From Crenarchaeota archaeon 13_1_40CM_3_52_17 (GTDB taxonomy: Archaea > Thermoproteota > Bathyarchaeia > 40CM-2-53-6): 49,183 nucleotides of DNA. Below are positions 15,126 to 23,696 of this stretch, piece after piece. The translations under genes were made by a program, and so were the position numbers. The DNA is taken from positions 1 to 49,183 of the forward strand of contig MNGN01000043.1 in the NCBI GenBank assembly GCA_001918745.1, in the 5' to 3' direction. The notes under the pieces are model-generated. The model did no database searches, was not told where the DNA came from, and saw only the letters and a program-made list of their open reading frames with translations. Positions within the stretch are counted from its first letter, which is position 1. Each line of letters begins with the position of its first letter.

Positions 15126-17231
15126 ATGAACATGGCGAAGCTTCTGATAGGACGAACAGGTGACGGGAAGCCATTCACCGTCGACCCCAGCAGTCTAACC
15201 AAACACGCCGTCGTATTCGGAGCAACGGGGTCCGGGAAGACAGTCCTCTGCAAATCGATAATGGAAGAAGCTTCTAGCCGAGGAACACCGATCCTCGCCA
15301 TAGATCCGAAGGGGGACATCGGATGCTTGGCTATTCGTTCCGAGAACTTCAGCTTCAGACCCTTCTCAGACAACGAGGCCAAGCTTCTCGGCAAAACCCC
15401 GGAAGACTACTCGAAGGAGCTTGTCGTCCAGTATCGTGACAGCTACGAAGCCTTGGGCCGGGACGATGACGAGCTAAACCGTTTCGTCAAGACGACCGAT
15501 GTCCGAATCTATACTCCCCGGTCAAGCACAGGCCTCCCCGTCTCAATGAGCCCGAGGCTAACGCCGCCGAAAGATTTCGCGAGGAGGATGGGCGAAGATC
15601 CTAGCCTCGCGCTTGATATGCTTGAGCTGAAGGCCTCAAACCTCCTTCGTCTGGCAGGGTATTCAGAAGATGGAAAGGTCCAACGCTCGCTGATTTCCAC
15701 GATCCTGGAGGATGAGTGGAAGACTGGAGGCGAGCTTACAATCGAGAAGCTGATCGAGCTGGTGTCTAACCCGCCGTTCGAGAAGCTTGGCATGCTGTCT
15801 CTCGATGATGCCATCAGCAAACGCGAGAGAAGTGAGCTCTCCCGTCGCCTCAATGTCCTGGTCACGGATGCGGCTGCGAGAGCCTGGTTCCTTGGTGAGC
15901 CGCCGGATTTCGATCGCTGGTTCCACAAATCTCAAGGACGAACCCCGATCAACATCGTCGATCTTCGCACTATTCCGAGCGAGGAAGGAAAACAAGTCTT
16001 CGTCGAATACCTCCTCCAAGAACTATTCTACTGGATCAGCAGGCAGGAGGGGACTCAGACTCTACAATATCTCCTCTACTTCGACGAGATACATGGCTAC
16101 TGTCCGCCGATCCGTGAGCCTCCCTCAAAGAAGATTCTGATGCATCTCATCCATGTCTCACGGGCCTTTGGTCTTGGAATTGTGATGGCGACCCAGAATC
16201 CTGTGGATGTGGATTACAAGGTCATATCGAACGCAAACTTCCGATTTATCGGGAACCTATCAACCAGACAGGATATTGAAAGGGTCCGGACAGGTCTTTC
16301 GCTTGGCGCTGACGCTTTCCAGGTAATATCAAGCTTGAAGACGCGCCAGTTCTATTACCAGATCTTCGATCAGGGAGAATCCGGAATTCTCAGTCCCAGA
16401 TGGTTGATGAGTTATCATCGTGGGCCGCTGGAACCTTTAGAAATAAAGAGATTGAAAGAGAGAGCGGCGCCAGAAAAATTGACCGTCAAAGCTGTCCCAC
16501 TAGTGGTGCCGGAAGAGGTTTTCCTCCGTGACACTGACAGGAAACGGGCTAAGAAAGGCATCCTAGGCGGAACGGAAGAGAGGGTTGTATTCGCTAAGAA
16601 GATCTTTCTGCCGTATCTAGATTTCACCTATCGGTTTCCGGCGGAACGGGGGCTGTTGTCAAAGCAGATGGTGATGAGCGAGGGCCGGTCAACGGTGTTG
16701 GCTTTGCGGGAGGCGAACTTCGGCTTCGATCCCAGGCTGACAGAGCTGACTCCAATACTCGCTGATATGGAACTGGACTCTAGCTCGATAATCATGGGAA
16801 TCGACTCCACCGTTCTGGTAAGTGAGCGGTTGGTTGAGCTCACAAACCTCCTTAGAGATTATGAGGTCCAGTCAGAGGAGAGATCGAAACAGTACGAGGC
16901 TCTCCCGAAGGAGAGTCCGACGAGAGAAAGCCTGAAGGAGAATATTGAGTTCTTGAGAAAGACGAAGTTGTTGCGATGGAAGATGTTCGCCGACGGGCTC
17001 GGACTCCCGGCAAAGCTTGATCTCGACAAGCTGGAACTTCTCGACGGGAAACTGTTCTACATGCCCTATTTTATCGCAAAGCTCTCGCGTGGAGGAGAGG
17101 CACGATATATTGTCTGGAACCGGGAGGGCAGGGAAGACGATACGATCGCGGACGAGATGACGAAGAACAAGAAGTTCCGAACCCTCATCGAAACGCACCT
17201 GCTCCAAAAGACAGCCGAAAATGGCCTGTAG
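15126..17231 (+). CDS. HerA/FtsK-type ATPase (DUF87 helicase)
   Basis: The protein has Walker A VVFGATGSGKTVLC shortly after MNMAKLLIGRTGDGKPFTVD, Walker B LLYFDEIHGYCPP, and the sensor-like MATQNPVDVDYKVISNA typical of HerA/DUF853-like hexameric translocases. A long C-terminal part includes a coiled-coil stretch (YEVQSEERSKQYEALPK). Upstream ATGs/GTGs in frame (15,072 or 14,955) would add up to 57 residues, but 14,955 would overlap DUF996 in another frame. ATG 15126 fits the conserved beginning. No NurA nuclease is next to it, unlike canonical HerA operons. The role is probably DNA or membrane-linked translocation. Confidence 0.82.
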   Translation: MNMAKLLIGRTGDGKPFTVDPSSLTKHAVVFGATGSGKTVLCKSIMEEASSRGTPILAIDPKGDIGCLAIRSENFSFRPFSDNEAKLLGKTPEDYSKELVVQYRDSYEALGRDDDELNRFVKTTDVRIYTPRSSTGLPVSMSPRLTPPKDFARRMGEDPSLALDMLELKASNLLRLAGYSEDGKVQRSLISTILEDEWKTGGELTIEKLIELVSNPPFEKLGMLSLDDAISKRERSELSRRLNVLVTDAAARAWFLGEPPDFDRWFHKSQGRTPINIVDLRTIPSEEGKQVFVEYLLQELFYWISRQEGTQTLQYLLYFDEIHGYCPPIREPPSKKILMHLIHVSRAFGLGIVMATQNPVDVDYKVISNANFRFIGNLSTRQDIERVRTGLSLGADAFQVISSLKTRQFYYQIFDQGESGILSPRWLMSYHRGPLEPLEIKRLKERAAPEKLTVKAVPLVVPEEVFLRDTDRKRAKKGILGGTEERVVFAKKIFLPYLDFTYRFPAERGLLSKQMVMSEGRSTVLALREANFGFDPRLTELTPILADMELDSSSIIMGIDSTVLVSERLVELTNLLRDYEVQSEERSKQYEALPKESPTRESLKENIEFLRKTKLLRWKMFADGLGLPAKLDLDKLELLDGKLFYMPYFIAKLSRGGEARYIVWNREGREDDTIADEMTKNKKFRTLIETHLLQKTAENGL

Positions 17232-17282
17232 AACCCGCATAGTGATATAGCAGATTACCTGGTCTATCTGTGACTGTGACCA

Positions 17283-17882
17283 ATGGCTTTCTGCTGGAGA
17301 TGCGGCGCTCAACTATACGAGAATTCCTCCTTCTGCCATAGCTGCGGAGCACCCGCAAAGCCCAGTACAACAACGGCTTCAGGGGTCCAGACCGGTTTCG
17401 AACGATTGAAAGATGACAGGGCATTCCAAGATCACTGGGCAAAACGGGTTATTGCCTACATCGTCGACGTGGCCACAGTATCGGGTGCAACCTATCTTCT
17501 CCTACTCATCGCGGCCCTCCCTGCGCTCCCAACGATTTTTTTCCGGCCAGACATTCCTTTTGCATGGTTCTGGGGGTTCTGGCTGGGGGGAATCGCACCA
17601 TTGATCGTTCTAGCCTATTTTGTTCTCGCAGACGCACTGTTCCAGCGCACAATCGGAAAGGAACTGATGGGTTTGAGGGTGGCGCGACTTGACGGAAAAC
17701 GCGTAGACCTTTGGTCTTCGCTTGTCAGAAACGTCTCAAAGATAGCCTTCATCCTCTTGGTCCTCGACATTGCGGTGGGTCTCGGGACCCATGGAGATGG
17801 CCGTCAAAAGTACAGCGACCGCTACATTGGAACCACGGTCGAAAATACGAACAACACCAGAATTATTCCTGACTGGATATAG
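17283..17882 (+). CDS. Zinc-ribbon RDD-family membrane protein
   Basis: The 199-aa protein starts with a zinc ribbon (CWRCGAQLY...CHSCGAPA, residues 4-24). The RDD domain follows: RVIAYIVDVATVSG (about 56-69), a transmembrane pair (about 70-120) and the second motif QRTIGKELMGLRVARLDGKRVDLW. RDD proteins are small integral membrane proteins of uncertain transport or assembly role. It lies 51 bases after the HerA-type gene on the same strand. Confidence 0.82.
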   Translation: MAFCWRCGAQLYENSSFCHSCGAPAKPSTTTASGVQTGFERLKDDRAFQDHWAKRVIAYIVDVATVSGATYLLLLIAALPALPTIFFRPDIPFAWFWGFWLGGIAPLIVLAYFVLADALFQRTIGKELMGLRVARLDGKRVDLWSSLVRNVSKIAFILLVLDIAVGLGTHGDGRQKYSDRYIGTTVENTNNTRIIPDWI

Positions 17883-17980
17883 ATCTCTACCAGAGTCTTC
17901 CACGTTCCTTCAGGTCAATACTGGAGGAGTGAAATCAGCTTATTATCCTCAGACCTTCGCAGTCACCGGAGTGCTGTATC

Positions 17981-18106
17981 TTGGGGTCTAAGCCGGTTAA
18001 GAGACGCGAGAAGAAGAGACGTAGTACTGGCGGCTTGATAGAGATTGCTCATGACTCTATGGAAAACTCGATGCTCGGCAACCCCGTAGACGAGAATACT
18101 CTTTGA
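17981..18106 (+). CDS. Small basic protein, 41 aa, TTG start
   Basis: TTG 17981 opens 41 codons to TGA 18104-18106. A good Shine-Dalgarno GGAGTG (17968-17973) lies seven bases upstream. The N-terminus is strongly basic (SKPVKRREKKRRSTGG); the rest is mixed and polar (LIEIAHDSMENSML, NPVDENTL). No Cys or membrane segment is present. It sits after the RDD gene and ends 6 bases before the convergent DUF2110 stop. RBS spacing, basic patch and neat fit between genes support a real small nucleic-acid- or ribosome-binding protein; the family is unknown. Confidence 0.5.
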   Translation: MGSKPVKRREKKRRSTGGLIEIAHDSMENSMLGNPVDENTL

Positions 18107-18112
18107 CGAAAT

Positions 18113-18871
18113 CTAGAGTTTGACAGAGGTTCTGTAGGACTTCAAGCCTACCCCTCTGAGCCGATTACCGATCTTCGCAATCACTCCCGGCGCCTCGGTG
18201 CCGATTTTGCATATGACTGATTGGACAAATAGAGAGAGACTCTCCACTCTCACAACGTCGCTTTGCAGCTCCGAAGCCCTCACAGCATTCTCCACGAAGG
18301 CTTTGTCGGCTCCTACGACTATTACTCTGTCAAAGGGATATTTTCTCCACGATACAAGATTCTCCCTAGCTTGATCATCTAGTTCAACTGTGATGTTCTC
18401 GCCTTCAAGCTCAGTCACGATCATGTTCAGTGGGACAAAGTCGACCAGTGCATTCGTGTCAAGGATTTCTCTAGCGGATCTTGGCTCTCCATCGGCTAGT
18501 TGTGCCCGCATTCTGTGGAGTGGATAGAGCGCGTCTTTCGGTCTAGGATCCTGGACTCCGATGTCGACGTAGACCCCGTAGCCGATTCGGCCGGCGCCCG
18601 CGACGAAACCTCTCACGACGTCCCACTTTTCTAGACGTGCACGGGAGACCGAGGCTTCACCGTATTCTTGCTTGAGGAGGTTGAGAAACGCGTCCGCATC
18701 TTCTCCTCTTGCCCTAACCTGGAGCCATTGTCCTTGCTGCCCAAAGTCCGATTCCATCTCGAGGCCTTTGGCTTTCTCGGTGAGGGCTCTAGCGATGAAC
18801 TGTGAGCCTTGCTTGAGTATTTGTGGGGGAATTTTCTCGGCAAGAGTGGCGATCTGCCACTCCTCTACCAC
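18113..18871 (-). CDS. DUF2110 protein, TFE-linked
   Basis: The protein (252 aa) starts at GTG 18871 as MVEEWQIATLAEKIPPQ and matches the archaeal DUF2110 family. It has VRGFVAGAGRIGYGVYVDIG and a closing region EAPGVIAKIGNRLRGVGLKSY. It lies 20 bases downstream of TFE on the same strand, an association typical of this family. The region YPLHRMRAQLADGEPRSAREI resembles an S1/OB-like nucleic-acid-binding segment. The exact role is unknown, but context suggests transcription or RNA handling. Confidence 0.85.
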   Translation of the reverse strand: MVEEWQIATLAEKIPPQILKQGSQFIARALTEKAKGLEMESDFGQQGQWLQVRARGEDADAFLNLLKQEYGEASVSRARLEKWDVVRGFVAGAGRIGYGVYVDIGVQDPRPKDALYPLHRMRAQLADGEPRSAREILDTNALVDFVPLNMIVTELEGENITVELDDQARENLVSWRKYPFDRVIVVGADKAFVENAVRASELQSDVVRVESLSLFVQSVICKIGTEAPGVIAKIGNRLRGVGLKSYRTSVKL

Positions 18872-18891
18872 TTGCTGTTTCTCCGGAAAGG

Positions 18892-19428
18892 TCAGATCTT
18901 TTCAGGGTGAAATGCTGCTGGCCGTTCTTGGAGTTCGGATTCTATCTTCTTCGAAAGATCCTCTAAGACCTGGACTGTTCTGCTGTTGTCCTCGCTGATT
19001 AGTTGGCCGTTGCAGCTGCTGCACCGGAACGCGGACTCCATGGCCTCCTCGAAGGTTACCCGGACGGTGAGGCATCCCTTGCACATGAAGAAGCTATGCC
19101 CCCTCTCATATTCGAGGCGGGATCGCATCTTTTCCAACGCCTTCTTCTTCCTGCTTCTGACAAAAGCGTCCAGCTGGTCTGGTTGAAGTTTCCAGTGATA
19201 GATGAACCAGCCTGTCTTCTCATCACGGCTCCTGACAACAGTTACCAGGGCGTGGTTGTAGAGCTTGTAGAGAACCCTGCGGGCAGCGTTGAGCTTGACG
19301 TTCGCGTTTACTGCGATAATATCATCGGTGGTTGTTCCAGCGTCGGATAGTGCTTGTACGACGCTGAGAGCCTCCTGGCCGCCGAAGAAGCTTGCCAGTC
19401 GTGCAAGATCATCATGATTAGACCCCAT
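18892..19428 (-). CDS. tfe: Transcription initiation factor TFE (TFIIE-alpha)
   Basis: The 178-aa protein has an N-terminal winged helix (LSVVQALSDAGTTTDDIIAV, KLNAARRVLYKLYNHALV, GWFIYHWKL). A coiled linker (RSRKKKALEKMRSRLEYERG) and a C-terminal zinc ribbon (FFMCKGCLTVRVTFEEAM...FRCSSCNGQL) follow. This is the standard TFE architecture; TFE helps open promoters and stabilise the clamp of archaeal RNA polymerase. It begins with ATG 19428 about 28 bases from a TATA-like box, so the message may be leaderless. DUF2110 follows in the same transcript. Confidence 0.94.
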   Translation of the reverse strand: MGSNHDDLARLASFFGGQEALSVVQALSDAGTTTDDIIAVNANVKLNAARRVLYKLYNHALVTVVRSRDEKTGWFIYHWKLQPDQLDAFVRSRKKKALEKMRSRLEYERGHSFFMCKGCLTVRVTFEEAMESAFRCSSCNGQLISEDNSRTVQVLEDLSKKIESELQERPAAFHPEKI

Positions 19429-19452
19429 ACTCGCAAAAATCCCTCGTAGACA

Positions 19453-19482
19453 CCCTATATTGTGCGCTTCTCCAATTTAATG
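19453..19482. promoter_or_regulatory. Divergent TATA boxes for tfe (minus) and trm56 (plus)
   Basis: In the 83-base gap the minus strand shows ATATAGGG (complement of CCCTATAT, 19453-19460), about 28 bases from ATG 19428. The plus strand shows AATTTAATG (19474-19482), about 33 bases from ATG 19512. Both distances suit leaderless or nearly leaderless archaeal transcripts. Calls rest on spacing and composition only. Confidence 0.4.
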
Positions 19483-19511
19483 TATTAGGCTCTAGAGACC
19501 CCTTCGTAATC

Positions 19512-20045
19512 ATGGCAAGGCTGGTAGTGCTCCGTATCGGGCATAGGTTCTTCAGGGATTCGAGGGTTACGACGCATGTCTGTCTCACCGCTCGCGCGCT
19601 CGGCGCTGACGGCGTAATCATAGCGGATAAGGAGGATAAGACGGTTGAAGCTACTATCAGGGAAGTTGGGAAAAGGTTCGGCGGAAACTTCTCCATCGAA
19701 TCAGGCAAACCGTGGAGGAAAACCATTCGAGACTGGAAGGACCAGGGTGGGAAAGTGGTGCATCTGACCGCCTATGGCCTGAAGCTGCCTCGCGTAATCC
19801 GGGAGATTGATGAGGCTGACAAAGACGTACTCGTAGTGGTTGGGTCAGAGAAAATGCCTGGGGAGGTCTTCAAGCTCGCAGACTGGAACGTCTCGGTGAC
19901 GAACCAGCCGATGAGCGAAGTCGCCGCTCTCGCAGTCTTCCTCGACTGGCACCTCCAACACGGCGCATTCGACAAGAGCTTTCCAAACGGAGAAGTGGAG
20001 ATCGTTCCGTCAAGTGATCGGAAGAATATTCAACCTCTCAGCTAG
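19512..20045 (+). CDS. trm56: tRNA (cytidine(56)-2'-O)-methyltransferase Trm56
   Basis: The 177-aa protein is a SPOUT methyltransferase of the archaeal Trm56 type. It opens ARLVVLRIGHRFFRDSRVTTHVCLTARALGA and has GKPWRKTIRDW, the knot strand DVLVVVGSEKMPGEVFKLADWNVSVTNQPMSEVAALAVFLDW and a short polar tail. It methylates the ribose of C56 in the T-loop of tRNA. It is divergent from tfe and 18 bases upstream of nadC, so these two may share a transcript. Confidence 0.93.
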   Translation: MARLVVLRIGHRFFRDSRVTTHVCLTARALGADGVIIADKEDKTVEATIREVGKRFGGNFSIESGKPWRKTIRDWKDQGGKVVHLTAYGLKLPRVIREIDEADKDVLVVVGSEKMPGEVFKLADWNVSVTNQPMSEVAALAVFLDWHLQHGAFDKSFPNGEVEIVPSSDRKNIQPLS

Positions 20046-20063
20046 AGCAAGGAGTTTCTAACG

Positions 20064-20909
20064 ATGTGGATCGAGGAAACGCTAGAGAAATTTCTGGATG
20101 AGGACATCGGCCATGGAGACATTACAACTGACGCTCTTGTTGATTCTAGGACAAAGGCCACTGGGCAGGTAGTCTGTAAAGAACGAGCCGTAATCGCAGG
20201 CTTGTCCGAATCCATCATCCTCCTCAAACTCCTAGACTGCCAGGGAAAATCCCGGGTCCGGGACGGACAGGAAGTCCCGGCAGGAACCGTAATTCTAGAA
20301 GTGAATGGTTCCGGGAGTTCTCTTCTGAAAGTTGAACGTGTGCTGTTGAACTTGTTATCTCACATGTCCGGAGTGGCAACTGCCACATCTGAACTTGTCA
20401 GCATCGCAAAGAAGAACGGAAGTTCGGCGAGAATCGCCTGCACGAGAAAGACCCTTCCAGGTCTAAGATATTTCGAAAAACGAGCAGTCGAGTTGGGAGG
20501 TGGCGATACTCACCGTCTCAGACTTGACGATGCTGTCTTGATCAAGGACAATCATCTCGAACTGGCCGGCTCGATAACCGAGGCTGTTCGAAAGTCGAAG
20601 GCCAAAGTGAGCTTCACCAAGAAAATAGAGGTTGAAGCAACTAGCCCTCATCAGGCGGCGGAAGCAGCGCGTGCTGGAGCCGATATCGTCCTCTTGGACA
20701 ATATGACACCGCAAGAAGTAAGGAAGTCGTTGGACCTGCTGGAAGCCAAAAAGCTTCGAGGCCATGTTCTGGTTGAAGTGTCCGGTGGCATTACGCGGGA
20801 TAATCTCGCGAGTTACGTCAAGACTGGCGTGGACGTGATCTCCGTAGGATCGATAACTCACTCTGCCAAGGCAATTGACATGAGCCTGGAGCTTCACACT
20901 GTCAAGTAG
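20064..20909 (+). CDS. nadC: Nicotinate-nucleotide pyrophosphorylase (quinolinate phosphoribosyltransferase)
   Basis: The 281-aa protein has the NadC signatures DEDIGHGDITTDAL (about 12-25), ERVLLNLLSHMSGVAT, ACTRKTLPGLRYFEKRAVELGGG and HRLRLDDAVLIKDNHL. It also has the C-terminal barrel motifs IEVEATSPHQAAEAARAGAD, IVLLDNMTP and VEVSGGITRDNLASYVKTGVDVISVGSITHS. It converts quinolinate and PRPP to nicotinate mononucleotide. Quinolinate synthase NadA lies 15.5 kb away on the other strand, so the de novo NAD branch is split. Confidence 0.94.
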   Translation: MWIEETLEKFLDEDIGHGDITTDALVDSRTKATGQVVCKERAVIAGLSESIILLKLLDCQGKSRVRDGQEVPAGTVILEVNGSGSSLLKVERVLLNLLSHMSGVATATSELVSIAKKNGSSARIACTRKTLPGLRYFEKRAVELGGGDTHRLRLDDAVLIKDNHLELAGSITEAVRKSKAKVSFTKKIEVEATSPHQAAEAARAGADIVLLDNMTPQEVRKSLDLLEAKKLRGHVLVEVSGGITRDNLASYVKTGVDVISVGSITHSAKAIDMSLELHTVK

Positions 20910-20976
20910 TCGGAAACATGTCGATTAGCAATCTTAAACCGTCTAGGGGAAATAGTACCCGAGTGAGATAGTTCAA

Positions 20977-21891
20977 CTGGAACAGAAGATCAGATTCTGC
21001 AAGACAAAGGACGGCGTCAGGCTTGCGTATTCTACACTGGGTCACGGACCACCGTTAGTTAAGGCAGCGAACTGGCTTGGACACTTACAATTCGATCTAG
21101 AGAGCCCGATATTTCGTCACTGGACCAGGGAGCTGTCGAGATACAATGAATACGTCCGTTACGATGATCGGGGATGCGGGCTATCCGATCGCGACGTCAA
21201 CAGTTCTACATTCGAGGACTGGGTGCATGATCTAGAATCGATCGTGGACTCGGCAGGTCTCGAGAAATTTGCTCTGCTTGGAATCTCTCAGGGAGGAGCG
21301 GTAAGCATCGCTTATGCTGCTCGCCATCCTCACCGGGTAAGCCATCTAATTCTATACGGGGCTAGCGCGTTGGGCTGGTCTAAGATCCACACTTCGCCTG
21401 CGGAACAGGAGGAGGGGTTTGCGATGCTGACGTTGACGAAGGCGGGATGGGGAAAAGACAACCCTGTCTACCGTCAAATTTTCACGTCGCTATTCGTCCC
21501 CGGTGGGACGCCCGAGCAGGCCAGCTGGTTCAACGAGCTGATGCGAAAATCCACGTCGCCAGAAACCGCCGTGCGCTATTTGATGGAGTTCGCTCAAATC
21601 GACGTCCTCGACCAGCTCGACAAGGTATCAGTACCAACACTCGTTATCCACACCCGAGGCGATCAAGTGAACCGATTCGAAGATGGCAGAGACCTGGCAA
21701 CACTGATTCGGGGAGCCCACTTCATCCCACTAGAGAGCAAGAACCACATTCTGCTAGAGGACGAACCAGCATGGAAGGACTTTCTGGTCGAGGCTAGACG
21801 CTTTCTCGGCGTGAAAGAGATAGGACCCGAAGCGTCATCGAAAGAGAAGGAACTAGGCGTCAAAGCCTGGCTCAGAGGACCCAAGAAGTAG
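20977..21891 (+). CDS. Alpha/beta hydrolase with an apparent CTG start
   Basis: The conserved reading frame begins LEQKIRFCKTKDGVRLAYST, which matches the N-terminus (MEQ.I.FC...DGVR.AY) of a hydrolase family often fused to cyclases or regulators. Further hallmarks are VRYDDRGCGLSD, the nucleophile elbow LLGISQGGAVSI, HTRGDQV (acid) and KNHILLEDEP (His). The first ATG/GTG/TTG in this frame is GTG 21223, which would delete the oxyanion half of the fold. CTG 20977 stands exactly where Met is expected, eight bases after the SD-like GAGTGAGA (20961-20968). An in-frame TAG lies at 20953-20955. The total length of 304 aa is normal. Confidence 0.75.
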   Translation: MEQKIRFCKTKDGVRLAYSTLGHGPPLVKAANWLGHLQFDLESPIFRHWTRELSRYNEYVRYDDRGCGLSDRDVNSSTFEDWVHDLESIVDSAGLEKFALLGISQGGAVSIAYAARHPHRVSHLILYGASALGWSKIHTSPAEQEEGFAMLTLTKAGWGKDNPVYRQIFTSLFVPGGTPEQASWFNELMRKSTSPETAVRYLMEFAQIDVLDQLDKVSVPTLVIHTRGDQVNRFEDGRDLATLIRGAHFIPLESKNHILLEDEPAWKDFLVEARRFLGVKEIGPEASSKEKELGVKAWLRGPKK

Positions 21892-21942
21892 AGATGCTCG
21901 AAGAATTCATGCTAGGGTGTTTCCGGGTCGAAAGCTAAGCAG

Positions 21943-22776
21943 CTGATCGAGAAAGCGGAAAAAATCCGGGACCGAGAACACCGGCTAAAACCATCTCTCC
22001 GACTGAAAACCCAAGAAGAGATCCATCGCTTCATCCATGATAAGGGTCTCGTCTCGGCGCTAGGGGGAAACGAGCTTCCAAGCCTCATCAGCGCAATACT
22101 AGGCAGGCCATGGAAGCCATCGGCGAAAGGCTTTACCAGCTGGAATGAGTGGTGGTCCATCAAAATAGCCGGCCAATCAGTGGCCAAAGTCTTTCGCGAG
22201 ATCGAGGGGAGCGAGGACATTCTGTCTACTAGAATCTTTAGACGGACAAAGACCTTCGTGTCAAACGAGCTCTTGCCAATCCTCGACCCTATCGTGAAAC
22301 ATCATCAAGAGCCCACGGTAAAACGCGAGACCTTTTCTGATATGGAACGGAAGTTGCTGGAAACCATCGAGGCTCGAGGTTCAATCCGGACGGACCGGTT
22401 GAGAAAGAAGCTAGGGTTACTGGGGAAAGAAAACAATTCAAAGTTCCACCGCTCGCTAATCAACCTGGAAAACTATGCGATAATAGTCGGTGCTGAAGAT
22501 CCTAAACCCGAGAAACATCTGCACGCAAACATCTGGCAAACATGGGAGACAAGAACTGGTGAAGGAACCTATCGTGTTCGCCTCTCGTACCGCGAGGCGC
22601 TGGCCAAACTCCTCGGGAAGACTATGAATGCATGTGTTCTTGCTCGTGAAGATCAGTTGCGAAAATGGTTCCCGTGGAAGGTCGACATGGAAGAGGCTAA
22701 GGAAGAATCGCTGAAGAAGGGGAGAATCGTGAAATCAGGCCCTTTCATTGTCGCGCCCCGAATCTTGAGATCATGA
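21943..22776 (+). CDS. AlkZ/YcaQ-related winged-helix protein, start unclear
   Basis: The conserved frame opens QLIEKAEKIRDREHRLKPSL and runs through GLVSALGGNELPSLISAILG, FTSWNEWWSIKIAGQSVAK and RTKTFVSNELLPILDPIVKH. Then come the winged-helix part ARGSIRTDRLRKKLGLLGK and EKHLHANIWQTWETRTGEG. It resembles AlkZ-related (YcaQ-like DNA glycosylase superfamily) proteins. No ATG/GTG/TTG precedes this frame after TAG 21913-21915; the first is GTG 22180, far inside the domain. CTG 21943 is a candidate start. Alternatively, ATG 21894 (MLEEFMLG, two bases after the hydrolase stop) would read on with one base removed near 21,916-21,935. Confidence 0.6.
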   Translation: MIEKAEKIRDREHRLKPSLRLKTQEEIHRFIHDKGLVSALGGNELPSLISAILGRPWKPSAKGFTSWNEWWSIKIAGQSVAKVFREIEGSEDILSTRIFRRTKTFVSNELLPILDPIVKHHQEPTVKRETFSDMERKLLETIEARGSIRTDRLRKKLGLLGKENNSKFHRSLINLENYAIIVGAEDPKPEKHLHANIWQTWETRTGEGTYRVRLSYREALAKLLGKTMNACVLAREDQLRKWFPWKVDMEEAKEESLKKGRIVKSGPFIVAPRILRS

Positions 22777-22896
22777 GACCCAATATTTGAGAACTAAGCA
22801 ATGGAGTCTTTCTTGCGCTGAACTCATGAGGTGGGCGGTGTAAACTAAAGCAAATCAGCCTGATCTTCAGAAATCGTGGCTAGGCCTGAACATAGG

Positions 22897-22911
22897 ACCT
22901 GCAGTGCAGGT
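22897..22911. repeat. Palindrome ACCTGCA-1-TGCAGGT in the gap before the secreted protein
   Basis: Perfect 7-bp arms flank one central base. It lies about 105 bases before ATG 23015 in a 238-base gap (22,777-23,014) that otherwise shows no gene. It could be an operator or chance; no T-run follows, so a terminator is unlikely. Confidence 0.35.
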
Positions 22912-23014
22912 ACTGTGTAGCCGCTTTACAGGAGCTCGGGAGAACTTTTGAAACAGTGGAACAAGTTACACTCGCGGTAAGTTCCCGATCTGCACATATC
23001 ACGCAGGACGAAGC

Positions 23015-23554
23015 ATGAAGAAAATCGGATTCTCTCTATGCTTAGTAATGGCGTCACTAATAGCTCTGAGTGTTCCCCTCTCCGCACATGCACCCCCCAA
23101 TTCTCCACCCGTCATCGGAACCCCTGTTATCCAACCGTCTTCACCAACCTACAGTGCTCCGGTGAGGGTCTCGGTGAACGTCACTGATCAGCACTCAAGT
23201 GTACGAAACGTGACCATAATCTACACGACTGACAACTGGAAAATGGTTAACACGACTCTTCTCGCCTCATACAATGCCACAACCACCACGGCCACTGCTC
23301 AGATCCCCGCACTGGCGGGCGGGGGCCATGTCTCATTCTATATTGTGGCCTTCAACGGCAATGGCATTAATGGTGTGAACGATAACTCGGGAAGCTATTT
23401 CGGCTACGACGTAACAGCACCTCCAGCAGTACCCACAACGACGAATGGCTGGATTGCCACCGGCATAATCGTGGGAAGCTTAGGAGCATTCGCTGTCGCG
23501 GCACTACAAATCCTCAGGAAGAAACCCGGGACAGGCTCTCAGCCAACAAACTGA
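23015..23554 (+). CDS. Secreted, C-terminally membrane-anchored Ig-like protein
   Basis: The protein (179 aa) has a signal peptide (MKKIGFSLCLVMASLIALSV, cleavage likely after AHA). One fibronectin/Ig-like domain follows (about 34-125, GTPVIQPSSPTYSAPVRVS, NVTIIYTTDNWKMV, HVSFYIVAFNGNG). A Pro/Thr linker and a C-terminal transmembrane helix (about 146-165) end in a short basic tail. It would sit on the outer face of the membrane. Several N-x-S/T sites suggest N-glycosylation. Ligand and role are unknown. Confidence 0.8.
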   Translation: MKKIGFSLCLVMASLIALSVPLSAHAPPNSPPVIGTPVIQPSSPTYSAPVRVSVNVTDQHSSVRNVTIIYTTDNWKMVNTTLLASYNATTTTATAQIPALAGGGHVSFYIVAFNGNGINGVNDNSGSYFGYDVTAPPAVPTTTNGWIATGIIVGSLGAFAVAALQILRKKPGTGSQPTN

Positions 23555-23696
23555 ATCCAAAGGTACAAGCTCACAGTAAAACAACGGCAGATGAAACCCC
23601 GCCTTCTCTCCCGTCGAAGGCTCCGATCGAACCTCCCCTCATTATCAAGTTCGAGACATCAACAATTAATGACCAAGCACTATTCCCGAGCGAGCT

